This document shows, piece by piece, positions 1-5,208 of a DNA stretch of 5,208 nucleotides (within the stretch, counting starts at the first letter, position 1; each line of letters opens with the position of its first letter). Location of the stretch: positions 1 through 5,208 of the forward strand of contig VBJR01000078.1 of the NCBI GenBank assembly GCA_005880175.1, in the 5' to 3' direction. Source of the stretch: Chloroflexota bacterium (GTDB lineage: Bacteria; Chloroflexota; Dormibacteria; Dormibacterales; Dormibacteraceae). The notes under the pieces are model-generated. The model was not told the origin of the DNA and ran no database searches. It saw nothing but the letters and a program-made list of their open reading frames with translations. The translations under genes were made by a program, and so were the position numbers.

Positions 1-81
1 CCGAGCGCCCTCACGGACCAGCGTGTCGAGGTCCAGCTCGAGGCCGGGTCGGTCCTGGTCTTCAACGACTATCCTCAGCAC
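1..81 (-). CDS. 5' part of an unrecognised gene, cut by the window edge
   Basis: A minus-strand reading frame starts at a GTG codon (81-79) and stays open for 27 codons to the window edge. The first residues read MLRIVVEDQDRPGLEL and the visible part is rich in Asp, Glu and Leu. The start is supported by GAGGAGGG at 96-89, which leaves an ideal 7-nt gap to the GTG. Third positions are mostly G or C, as expected of a real gene here. I do not recognise the product from 27 residues. It is co-directional with the integrase and SSB-like ORF to its right and may be further cargo of the same putative element. The hairpin at 297-325 lies between, so it is probably transcribed separately from them. 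Confidence 0.5.
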   Translation of the reverse strand, partial: MLRIVVEDQDRPGLELDLDTLVREGAR

Positions 82-296
82 AGGCGTGCCCTCCTCGGAC
101 GGCCTTTCAGCCGCCCCGGTTCTTGTCAAACCGGAGGGTACGCCACGCTCCTCACCCCGACCTCGATCCACAAGTTCCGGTTATATCCCCGTCCCGCATG
201 GCGGGATCCTCAGCCCCGCTTGGACCGGAAAGGCCGCGCTCGACTACAACACGCGACAGGCGGACTCGTCGACCTGCGTCTGATTACCGGCGAAGT
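82..296. other. Intergenic stretch with a small palindrome
   Basis: I find no convincing gene here on either strand. It holds a perfect 6-bp inverted repeat, TCCCGC-ATG-GCGGGA (192-206). Just beyond it on the minus strand is a TATAAC hexamer (185-180) that could be a -10 box for the gene starting at 81, giving a leader of roughly 90 nt. No acceptable -35 lies 16-18 bp upstream of it. A TTGACA (129-124, minus) has no -10 at the right distance. An operator overlapping a promoter is possible but is only inference. Confidence 0.3.
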
Positions 297-325
297 GGGC
301 CCCGCGACGGAAGCACGCGGGGCCC
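297..325 (-). terminator. G/C-rich hairpin after the SSB-like ORF, likely terminator
   Basis: GGGCCCCGCG (297-306) and CGCGGGGCCC (316-325) are perfect 10-bp complements around a 9-nt loop. On the minus strand the hairpin begins 13 nt after the stop codon of the SSB-like ORF, which is where an intrinsic terminator would sit. The U-tract after it is poor (ACTTCG), so termination strength is uncertain. It may instead act as a 3' mRNA-stabilising structure. Confidence 0.55.
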
Positions 326-338
326 GGGACCGGCTCGG

Positions 339-590
339 CTACTGCTGGTCAGCCCGCCGATGGTCCAGCACCTGCAGGCGGTCAACGACGATCGTCGTCG
401 CCCAGCGCCGGGCCCCGTCCGGATCGCCGTAGGCCCGCGTCTGGAGCCGGCCGTCGAGGTAGACCAGCCGGCCCGTCGTCAGGTACTCGCCGATGAACTC
501 TGCGGTCTTGCCGAACGCGGTGCACTGGTGGAACTCGGTGTCCTTATCGTCGCGACCGTTGGTCGCGAGCCGGAGGTAGACCAAGCCCAC
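339..590 (-). CDS. ssb: SSB-like protein lacking the OB-fold N-terminus, likely truncated
   Basis: The 83 codons match the middle and end of the single-stranded DNA-binding (SSB) OB fold. Visible elements are LATNGR (residues 8-13), TEFHQCTAFGKTAEFIGEYL (18-37), the VYLDGRLQTR strand (43-52), a DPDG turn (56-59) and RRWATTIVVDRLQVL (61-75). The usual first ~30 residues (strand 1 and the DPE-type loop) are absent. Immediately upstream in frame is TGA (599-597), and only GTG at 590 can start the ORF, without a visible Shine-Dalgarno. The acidic DDDIPF-type partner-binding tail is also missing, and the ORF ends in RRADQQ. It follows the integrase stop by 12 nt, in the same direction and the same frame. 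Full SSBs are usually 110-180 residues. I infer a decayed or recombined ssb remnant. A functional mini-SSB is possible but less likely. Confidence 0.7.
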   Translation of the reverse strand: MGLVYLRLATNGRDDKDTEFHQCTAFGKTAEFIGEYLTTGRLVYLDGRLQTRAYGDPDGARRWATTIVVDRLQVLDHRRADQQ

Positions 591-602
591 GTCAGGTCAT
601 CG

Positions 603-1580
603 TCACTGGTCGTGGTCGTCGGACAGCATCTTGACCGTCGCCGCGTAGGCGTCCTGGGGCACCAGGTGGCTGTACACGCGGTCGATCATCGCCGTGCTCT
701 CGTGGCCGACGATCTGGCGGATCTGGACAGGGTGCATACCGCGCCGGATCGCCCAGGTGATGTAGCTGTGGCGGAGCAGGTGCGGGTAGACGCGGCGGCG
801 GATGCCCACCGTGGCGGCCAGGTTCCGGATGAGCTGCTGGACGCCGGACTCCGTGAGCGGCTCGTACGCGCCGCCCGCGCTCTCCGGCCGCCGCTTCAGC
901 GAGATGAACAGCCGGTCGGACGTCACGTCCTTCGGGCGGCCTCGGTCAGCGTACCGGCGTAGCCGGGGGTACAGGCGCGGGATGGGTACGAGGCGCGACC
1001 TGTCGCCCTTCGCGCCGCCGCCCTGGCTCCGGCCGGCGATCTGGAGGTAGTGCTGGCGGCCCTGCGACACGAGGTCTCCGGTCCGGAGCCGGACCAGTTC
1101 ACCGACTCGGACGCCGGTGTCGGCCAGCGTGCGGACGATGAGCTTGTCGCGCTCGCTCGTGGCCTTGTCCTCCATCGACTGGATCTCTTCGCGCGTCAGG
1201 ACCTGGAGGACCGCTTTCGGCAGCCTCGGGAGCTGGGCCTTCGCCTGGACCGGCTCGCCCTCCTTCTTCGCCCATGCCAGGAAGTGGTTGATGGCGCGGA
1301 TGTAGGCGTGGACGGAGTGCCGGGAGAGCGCGCCGCGCTCTCCACCCTCGTCCATCAGGTGGCCGGCCAGCCGGTCGAGAGCTCGACTGGTCAAGCCGGC
1401 GGCGTCCGTGATGCCCTCGCGCTCGCAGAAGGGCAGCAGCACCTTGCGGAGCGGGTAGCCGTAGCTGTTCTTCAGCGTGTTCGGCGACAGGCCGCGCGCC
1501 TTGCAGGACGTCAGGTAGTCCTCCACCAGGACGGCCATCGGCCCGTCATCGCCTTCAGGTACGGCCGTGAGCTTCGCCAT
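603..1580 (-). CDS. Tyrosine recombinase / phage-type integrase
   Basis: This 325-residue protein has the layout of a site-specific tyrosine recombinase (XerC/D- and phage-integrase-like). An N-terminal SAM-like core-binding domain spans roughly 15-110, with VEDYLTSCKARGLSPNTL near its start. The catalytic domain runs from about 125 to 315. The catalytic set looks complete: R158 in TGVRVGEL, K191 in the AKGDRSR hairpin, H267 and R270 in PHLLRHS, H293 in GHES, and the nucleophile Y303 in DRVYSH. Such enzymes cut and rejoin DNA through a 3'-phosphotyrosine bond. The ATG at 1580 is supported by GGGAGGG (1592-1586) with a 5-nt gap. A near-consensus promoter lies at 1634-1662. The gene reads away from the 3' end of tRNA-Val, which suggests it integrates an element at that tRNA. 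I cannot tell whether the element is a phage, ICE or genomic island. A resident Xer protein is less likely in this position. Confidence 0.92.
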   Translation of the reverse strand: MAKLTAVPEGDDGPMAVLVEDYLTSCKARGLSPNTLKNSYGYPLRKVLLPFCEREGITDAAGLTSRALDRLAGHLMDEGGERGALSRHSVHAYIRAINHFLAWAKKEGEPVQAKAQLPRLPKAVLQVLTREEIQSMEDKATSERDKLIVRTLADTGVRVGELVRLRTGDLVSQGRQHYLQIAGRSQGGGAKGDRSRLVPIPRLYPRLRRYADRGRPKDVTSDRLFISLKRRPESAGGAYEPLTESGVQQLIRNLAATVGIRRRVYPHLLRHSYITWAIRRGMHPVQIRQIVGHESTAMIDRVYSHLVPQDAYAATVKMLSDDHDQ

Positions 1581-1633
1581 GCGGACCCTCCCATGCCGGT
1601 TCAGCGATAGCGCGTCTCCAGGGAATCGCCTGA

Positions 1634-1662
1634 ATTATAGCTCTTGCTACGCGACTTTTCAA
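1634..1662 (-). promoter_or_regulatory. Near-consensus sigma-70 promoter of the integrase
   Basis: On the minus strand TTGAAA (1662-1657) is followed after exactly 17 bp by a perfect TATAAT (1639-1634). Transcription would start near 1627 and give a leader of roughly 47 nt before the integrase ATG at 1580. The area is visibly more A/T-rich than the surrounding genes. The -35 box overlaps the first of the phased hexamers (1658-1663), so a protein bound there could repress integrase transcription. Confidence 0.75.
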
Positions 1663-1707
1663 GCACGATTCAAGGCACTCGAAGGGCCTCGAAGAGGAGT
1701 AGCAAGA
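1642..1707. repeat. 9-bp inverted repeat around the phased hexamers
   Basis: TCTTGCTAC (1642-1650) and GTAGCAAGA (1699-1707) are perfect complements separated by 48 bp. They enclose the -35 region of the integrase promoter and all four hexamers listed separately. They share CTTGC/GCAAG with the anticodon stem of the adjacent tRNA-Val. They may be recombinase or accessory-protein binding sites, which is inference from position and symmetry only. Confidence 0.45.
1658..1694. repeat. Four hexamers spaced one helical turn apart
   Basis: TTCAAG at 1658 and 1669 is followed by TCGAAG at 1679 and 1689. Start-to-start spacing is 11, 10 and 10 bp, so all would lie on one face of the helix. The second pair extends to CTCGAAG (1678-1684 and 1688-1694). 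The set lies between the tRNA-Val 3' end and the integrase gene and overlaps the integrase -35 box. That is where arm-type integrase sites, excisionase sites or an autoregulatory operator are expected. The hexamers are short, so chance cannot be excluded. Confidence 0.45.
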
Positions 1708-1734
1708 CCTCCTAGTGAACTCGCGAAAGGAGGT
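1707..1734 (-). repeat. 7-bp inverted repeat abutting the tRNA-Val CCA end
   Basis: ACCTCCT (1707-1713) and AGGAGGT (1728-1734) are perfect complements with a 14-nt loop, and the right arm ends exactly where the encoded CCA of tRNA-Val (1735-1737) begins. In the tRNA transcript this would be a hairpin directly after the mature 3' end, possibly helping processing or termination, though no U-tract follows. GGAGGTT in the right arm (1729-1735) recurs in the T-arm region (1746-1752), so it may instead reflect recombination at the tRNA end. Confidence 0.45.
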
Positions 1735-1809
1735 TGGTGGGCGGCGGAGGTTTTGAACCTCCGACCTCTTGCGTGTGAAGCAAGCGCTCTCCCACTGAGC
1801 TAGCCGCCC
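1735..1809 (-). tRNA. tRNA-Val (anticodon CAC), CCA encoded
   Basis: The minus strand folds as a complete cloverleaf. The acceptor GGGCGGC (1809-1803) pairs with GCCGCCC (1745-1739). The D stem is GCTC/GAGC, the anticodon stem CTTGC/GCAAG encloses loop TTCACAC with anticodon CAC (1777-1775), and the T arm is GGAGG-TTCAAAA-CCTCC. The discriminator is A (1738) and CCA is encoded at 1737-1735. Anticodon CAC reads GUG valine codons. The integrase lies beyond its 3' end in the same orientation, so this gene is the likely chromosomal attachment site. The tRNA is intact, as expected when the integrating element restores the 3' part. Confidence 0.95.
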
Positions 1810-1819
1810 CAGGGCGCCT

Positions 1820-1825
1820 ATTCTA
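1820..1825 (-). promoter_or_regulatory. Possible -10 box of tRNA-Val
   Basis: TAGAAT on the minus strand (1825-1820) ends 10 nt before the mature 5' end of tRNA-Val, a suitable place for a -10 element. No good -35 lies 17 bp upstream, where the sequence is almost pure G/C. A small CCCGC-GCG-GCGGG inverted repeat (1827-1839) sits directly upstream. Confidence 0.35.
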
Positions 1826-1903
1826 GCCCGCGCGGCGGGGGGTGGCCCAGCTCGACCGGGCGTCCCGCACGGCGGAACAGGCTCTAAGATCGCAGGAGAA
1901 ACG

Positions 1904-2011
1904 ATGGCATCCGTCGCCGGTATCCCCCACCGGGGCCGATCTGCCAGCGGCCGGCGCTGCCGTACGCGCTCGGGGCGTCAGCGCGCGTCCGCACCACGGT
2001 GTCGCGAGTGA
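1904..2011 (+). CDS. Possible short Arg-rich upstream ORF before oppD
   Basis: An ATG at 1904 has AGGAG at 1894-1898, with a 5-nt gap, and runs 35 codons to TGA at 2009-2011. The peptide begins MASVAGIPHRGRSASG and about a third of its residues are Arg. It resembles no protein I know. Its stop codon overlaps the GAGGG (2010-2014) proposed as the ribosome binding site of oppD, so ribosomes ending here could feed oppD translation. It could be a leader ORF or a chance reading frame in G/C-rich DNA, and the good Shine-Dalgarno is the only positive evidence. No recognisable remnant of a permease gene is seen in this stretch. Confidence 0.25.
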   Translation: MASVAGIPHRGRSASGRRCRTRSGRQRASAPRCRE

Positions 2012-2014
2012 GGG
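2010..2014 (+). promoter_or_regulatory. Ribosome binding site that fixes the oppD start
   Basis: GAGGG at 2010-2014 is followed by a 7-nt gap and then CTG at 2022, in frame with the ABC ATPase. No ATG, GTG or TTG in that frame lies near. The nearest upstream alternative is GTG at 1842 and the nearest downstream are GTG at 2079 and 2082, and none of these gives a family-like N-terminus. This site is the main reason for calling a CTG start. Confidence 0.5.
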
Positions 2015-2021
2015 TGTAGTT

Positions 2022-3019
2022 CTGGTACCGCTCCTCCAGGTCGAGGACCTGAGGACGTACTACTTCACCTCCCATGGGGTGGTGAAGGCGGTCGACGACG
2101 TCTCCTTTCTGGTGGACCGCGGCGAGACCGTCGGCATCGTCGGGGAGTCGGGCAGCGGCAAGTCCACCACCGCCCTCTCCATCCTCCGCCTGGTCCCCCA
2201 CCCCGGCCGCATCGTCAGCGGCCGCATCCTCCTCGCCCAGCACGGTCCCCGCCAGGACGTCGCGCAGATGTCCGAGGAAGAGGTCCGCGAACTCCGCGGC
2301 GGCGACGTCGCGATGATCTTCCAGGACCCCATGAAGTCGCTCAACCCGGTGCTCCGGGTTGGCTACCAGATCCGCGAGGCCATGGCCGCCCACCGCCGGT
2401 TCTCGGGCCGCCAGGCCGAGAACCGGGTCGTGCCCATGCTCCGCAAGGTCCGCATCGCCGCCGCCCGCCAGCGCGTCGAGCACTTCCCCCACCAATTCAG
2501 CGGCGGCATGCGCCAGCGCCTCATGATCGCGATGGGCCTCTCCAACGAGCCCAGCCTCCTGGTCGCCGACGAGCCGACCACCGCGCTCGACGTGACCGTC
2601 CAGGCCCAGATCATCGAGCTCCTGCGCGAGCTGAACAGCGAGCTGGGCACCGCGATCGTGCTCATCACGCACAACCTGGCCGTCGTCGCCAGCCTCTGCA
2701 CGCGCGTCATCGTCATGTACGCCGGCCGCGTCGTGGAGGAGGGCCCGACCCGGCAGGTACTCAAGGCTCCCCAGCACCCCTACACCTGGTCGCTGCTGCG
2801 GTCGCTGCCCCGCCTGGACGGACCCCGCGGCGCCCAGCTGACCAGCATCGGGGGCGCGCCGCCGGATCTCGGCCACCTGCCCTCCGGCTGCAGGTTCCAC
2901 CCCCGCTGCAGGTTCCGCACCGAGCGCTGCCTGGTCGAGGAGCCTCCGCTCGAGACCGTCGCCGACGGCCAGCTCGCCCGCTGCTGGCAGCCCATCCGCG
3001 CCACCCTGGGCGAGCAGGG

Positions 3020-3023
<4 letters not shown>
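2022..3023 (+). CDS. oppD: Peptide/nickel-type ABC importer ATPase, OppD/DppD-like
   Basis: This cytoplasmic nucleotide-binding subunit would pair with OppF to power import of oligopeptides, dipeptides, nickel or related solutes. Numbered from the CTG start (333 residues): aromatic A-loop region TYYF (12-15), Walker A GESGSGKST (41-49), Q-loop Gln101 in FQDPMKSLNP, signature SGGMRQ (160-165), Walker B LLVADE (179-184), and H-loop His217 in ITHNL, where the family usually has THDL. The C-terminal oligopeptide-transporter domain carries four Cys (290, 296, 303, 321), a pattern that binds a [4Fe-4S] cluster in at least one DppD. The start is inferred: CTG gives VPLLQVEDLRTYYF, like relatives, at the usual length, whereas GTG at 1842 adds 60 unrelated residues. 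The stop overlaps the oppF start. No permease or binding-protein gene is nearby, so substrate is unknown. Confidence 0.88.
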
Positions 3024-4036
<1,013 letters not shown>

Positions 4037-4073
4037 GCGGGCCCACGCGGCCGGGCGCCAATAATGTGAGAGC

Positions 4074-4149
4074 GCCGACGTAGCTCAGGTGGCAGAGCGA
4101 TCGCCTTGTAAGCGAAAGGTCGCCGGTTCGAATCCGGCCGTCGGCTCCA
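4074..4149 (+). tRNA. tRNA-Thr (anticodon TGT), CCA encoded
   Basis: A full cloverleaf is present. Acceptor GCCGACG (4074-4080) pairs with CGTCGGC (4139-4145). The D arm is GCTC-AGGTGGCA-GAGC, the anticodon loop CTTGTAA carries TGT (4107-4109), and the T arm is GCCGG-TTCGAAT-CCGGC. The discriminator is T (4146), followed by CCA (4147-4149). TGT reads ACA threonine codons. The anticodon stem has four Watson-Crick pairs (TCGC/GCGA) and an A-A mismatch at the 27-43 position (4100, 4116). The gene begins 37 bp after oppF. A TAATGT at 4062-4067 could be a -10 box, but there is no clear -35, so read-through from oppDF is possible. Confidence 0.95.
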
Positions 4150-4164
4150 CCAGTGGCGCCGACC

Positions 4165-4878
4165 TCAGCCCTCCAGCCGCGCCGCCAGGTCCACGAAGTC
4201 CGACGCCACCACGTCGAAGCGGTCCTCGGTCGCCGGCTCGTCGGCACCATCGCCGCCCCACTCCTGCGGTCGCGGCACGTATGCCGTGCGCAGCCCCTCG
4301 GCCGCGGCGGCCCGCAGGTCCGACGGGTGAGCGGCGACCATCATGACCTCCTCCGGGCGCAGCCGCAGCAGCGACGGCACCAGCTGGTACGTGCGCGGGT
4401 CCGGCTTGTAGGCCTGGCACAGCTCGGCCGAGAGGATGCAGTCGAACGGCAGGCCGCCGAACCGGGCCAGGTCGACCAGCAGCGCCACGTTGCCGTTGGA
4501 CAGGGTGCACAGCACGTGCCCTCGGCGGAGCCGGGTCAGGCCCTCCACCGCGTCCGGCCACGGCCGCAGGCGGTGCCACGCCAGGTTCAGCCGGTCCCGC
4601 TCCGCCGCCGGCAGCTCCTCCAGGCCGAATTGACCCAGCACGTGGTCCAACGAGGCCCGGTGCAGGTCATCCAGCGCCGTCCAGCCGAGCTCGCCGCTGC
4701 GCACCCGCTCCATCGACGGGACGTAGCGCCGCCGCCACTCCTTCGCGAACGCCTCGCCCGCCCCCGCCTCCAGGGCCAGCCCGTTCCGCGCCGACGCCTC
4801 CACCACCTCCGCCGCGACCGCCGTGTGCCAGTCCACGACCGTCCCGAACACGTCGAACGCCAGGGCCTTCACTTCCAT
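4165..4878 (-). CDS. HAD-superfamily hydrolase, haloacid dehalogenase type II-like
   Basis: This 237-residue soluble protein has the HAD motifs in order. Motif I is FDVFGTVVDW with nucleophile Asp9; Val rather than Asp follows two residues later, as in dehalogenases and unlike the phosphatase DxD. A helical cap lies roughly at 18-105. Motif II is TLSNGN with Ser127, motif III is YKPDPRTY with Lys158, and motif IV is VAAHPSDLRAA with Asp187. The family hydrolyses 2-haloacids through an aspartyl ester. The well-studied L-2-haloacid dehalogenases have SSN-type residues where this has AAH, a common variant in the group, so the true substrate is uncertain. I chose the ATG at 4878 because the motif I strand starts right after it; an in-frame ATG at 4968 would add 30 unrelated residues. 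No Shine-Dalgarno is visible. It converges on tRNA-Thr, with 15 bp between them. Confidence 0.88.
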   Translation of the reverse strand: MEVKALAFDVFGTVVDWHTAVAAEVVEASARNGLALEAGAGEAFAKEWRRRYVPSMERVRSGELGWTALDDLHRASLDHVLGQFGLEELPAAERDRLNLAWHRLRPWPDAVEGLTRLRRGHVLCTLSNGNVALLVDLARFGGLPFDCILSAELCQAYKPDPRTYQLVPSLLRLRPEEVMMVAAHPSDLRAAAAEGLRTAYVPRPQEWGGDGADEPATEDRFDVVASDFVDLAARLEG

Positions 4879-5043
4879 GATCGAACGTCTACCACACCGG
4901 GACTGTTCGCTTGACTCACTAACCGGGCTCGTCAAGCACGCTTGCTCGAACGCGCATTCCGCCAGCATTTCGTGCTCATCGCACGTCGATCAGGTGGCAG
5001 TGAATGACGGACTCTTGTGCGCATCCGGGGGTTCTGTTGTGCT
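4879..5043. other. Intergenic region with inverted repeats upstream of the hydrolase
   Basis: GCTTGAC (4909-4915) and GTCAAGC (4931-4937) form a perfect 7-bp inverted repeat with a 15-bp spacer. GTCAAGC continues into CAAGC-AC-GCTTG (4933-4944). A second small repeat is CGTGC-TCATC-GCACG (4971-4985). TCGAACG occurs at 4881-4887 and 4946-4952. The region is less G/C-rich than the genes and lies upstream of the hydrolase start, so operator sites are plausible. I find no consensus promoter; TAGACG on the minus strand, just before the hydrolase ATG, is a weak -10 candidate. Confidence 0.35.
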
Positions 5044-5208
5044 TCAATAGTTGGGCTGCTCGGGATCGATCCGAGCGCGGCCTTGCTGCCGAGGATGGGG
5101 GACCTCGGGCACGGGCCCGTTTCGTCGTCCCGTCCCGCCCGAGACTCCGGGGTGCCTGCGGGTGCTCGAGTCGCGGGCGCTCATGTATGACTTCTTCCTC
5201 CCAGTCCC
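5044..5208 (-). CDS. Small or partial unrecognised gene (C-terminal end visible)
   Basis: The minus strand is open from the window edge to TGA at 5046-5044. An ATG at 5184 would give a complete 46-residue protein starting MSARDSSTRRHPGVSGG and ending RARIDPEQPNY. GGAGG lies 12 nt before that ATG, rather far, so the gene may instead begin outside the window. Third codon positions are mostly G or C in this frame and clearly less so in the overlapping plus-strand frame, which favours this reading. The residues look disordered and polar, rich in Arg, Pro and Gly. It reads toward the hydrolase gene across a 165-bp gap. Near its 3' end lies an imperfect palindrome (5058-5076) with one bulged G. I do not recognise the product. 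Confidence 0.4.
   Translation of the reverse strand, partial: GTGRKKSYMSARDSSTRRHPGVSGGTGRRNGPVPEVPHPRQQGRARIDPEQPNY

Noticed and set aside
124..129. TTGACA on the minus strand as a -35 box
   Set aside because: No -10-like hexamer occurs 16-18 bp downstream; the sequence there is AAGGCC.
123..962. Long plus-strand open frame over the SSB-like and integrase genes
   Set aside because: Arg/Val-rich translation with no motifs, antisense to genes with clear catalytic residues. It is a by-product of high G/C content.
1834..1935. Possible second structured RNA (GGGGGGTGG pairing with CCCCCACC)
   Set aside because: No cloverleaf, T-loop or SRP/tmRNA/6S core motif could be found. The pairing is likely chance in G/C-rich DNA.
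1842..2021. 60-residue N-terminal extension of OppD from GTG at 1842
   Set aside because: The extension resembles nothing in the family, makes the protein too long, and has no Shine-Dalgarno as good as that at 2010-2014.
2887..2916. 12-bp direct repeat GCTGCAGGTTCC, copies 18 bp apart, in oppD
   Set aside because: In frame, it encodes the repeated Cys-Arg-Phe of the conserved Cys cluster, so protein constraint explains it.
4153..4914. Plus-strand open frame opposite the HAD hydrolase
   Set aside because: Arg/Gln/His-rich shadow of the coding strand. The minus strand carries all four HAD motifs.
5004..5208. Plus-strand frame starting ATG at 5004 with AGGTGG upstream, open to the edge
   Set aside because: Third positions show weaker G/C bias than the overlapping minus frame, and the translation is rich in Arg, Ser and Cys without any motif.

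Overview
The window is high-GC bacterial DNA (strong G/C at third codon positions, Shine-Dalgarno sites of the AGGAGG type, two tRNA genes with an encoded CCA end). Gene content does not fix the phylum. A Chloroflexota or Actinomycetota genome would fit, but that is an impression and not a demonstrated placement.

Layout. Left third (1-1734, all minus strand): the 5' end of an unrecognised gene leaving the window (1-81), a G/C-rich hairpin (297-325), a short SSB-like ORF lacking the start of its OB fold (339-590), and a complete tyrosine recombinase/integrase (603-1580). The integrase has a near-consensus promoter, TTGAAA-17 bp-TATAAT. Between that gene and a tRNA-Val(CAC) gene (1735-1809, minus) lies about 150 bp dense in small repeats: four helically phased hexamers, a 9-bp inverted repeat around them, and a 7-bp inverted repeat abutting the tRNA CCA end. 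An integrase pointing away from a tRNA 3' end, with a repeat-rich stretch between, is the usual look of one end of an integrative element using a tRNA gene as attachment site. If so, the element extends left beyond the window and its other end is not visible.

Middle (1810-4149, plus strand): two ATPase subunits of a peptide/nickel-type ABC importer (OppD/DppD-like at 2022-3023, OppF/DppF-like at 3020-4036) overlap by ATGA and are probably translated together. No permease or solute-binding protein is present here. OppD appears to start at a rare CTG codon, preceded by a well-placed GAGGG and a short Arg-rich upstream ORF. A tRNA-Thr(TGT) gene follows 37 bp after oppF.

Right third (4150-5208, minus strand): a HAD-superfamily hydrolase of the haloacid dehalogenase type II group (4165-4878), convergent with tRNA-Thr, then a 165-bp intergenic region with short inverted repeats, then the 3' end or whole of a small unrecognised gene (5044-5208).

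I see no CRISPR array, no transposase, no recognisable defence system and no toxin-antitoxin pair. The most interesting part is the integrase/tRNA junction with its phased repeats and the truncated ssb behind the integrase.
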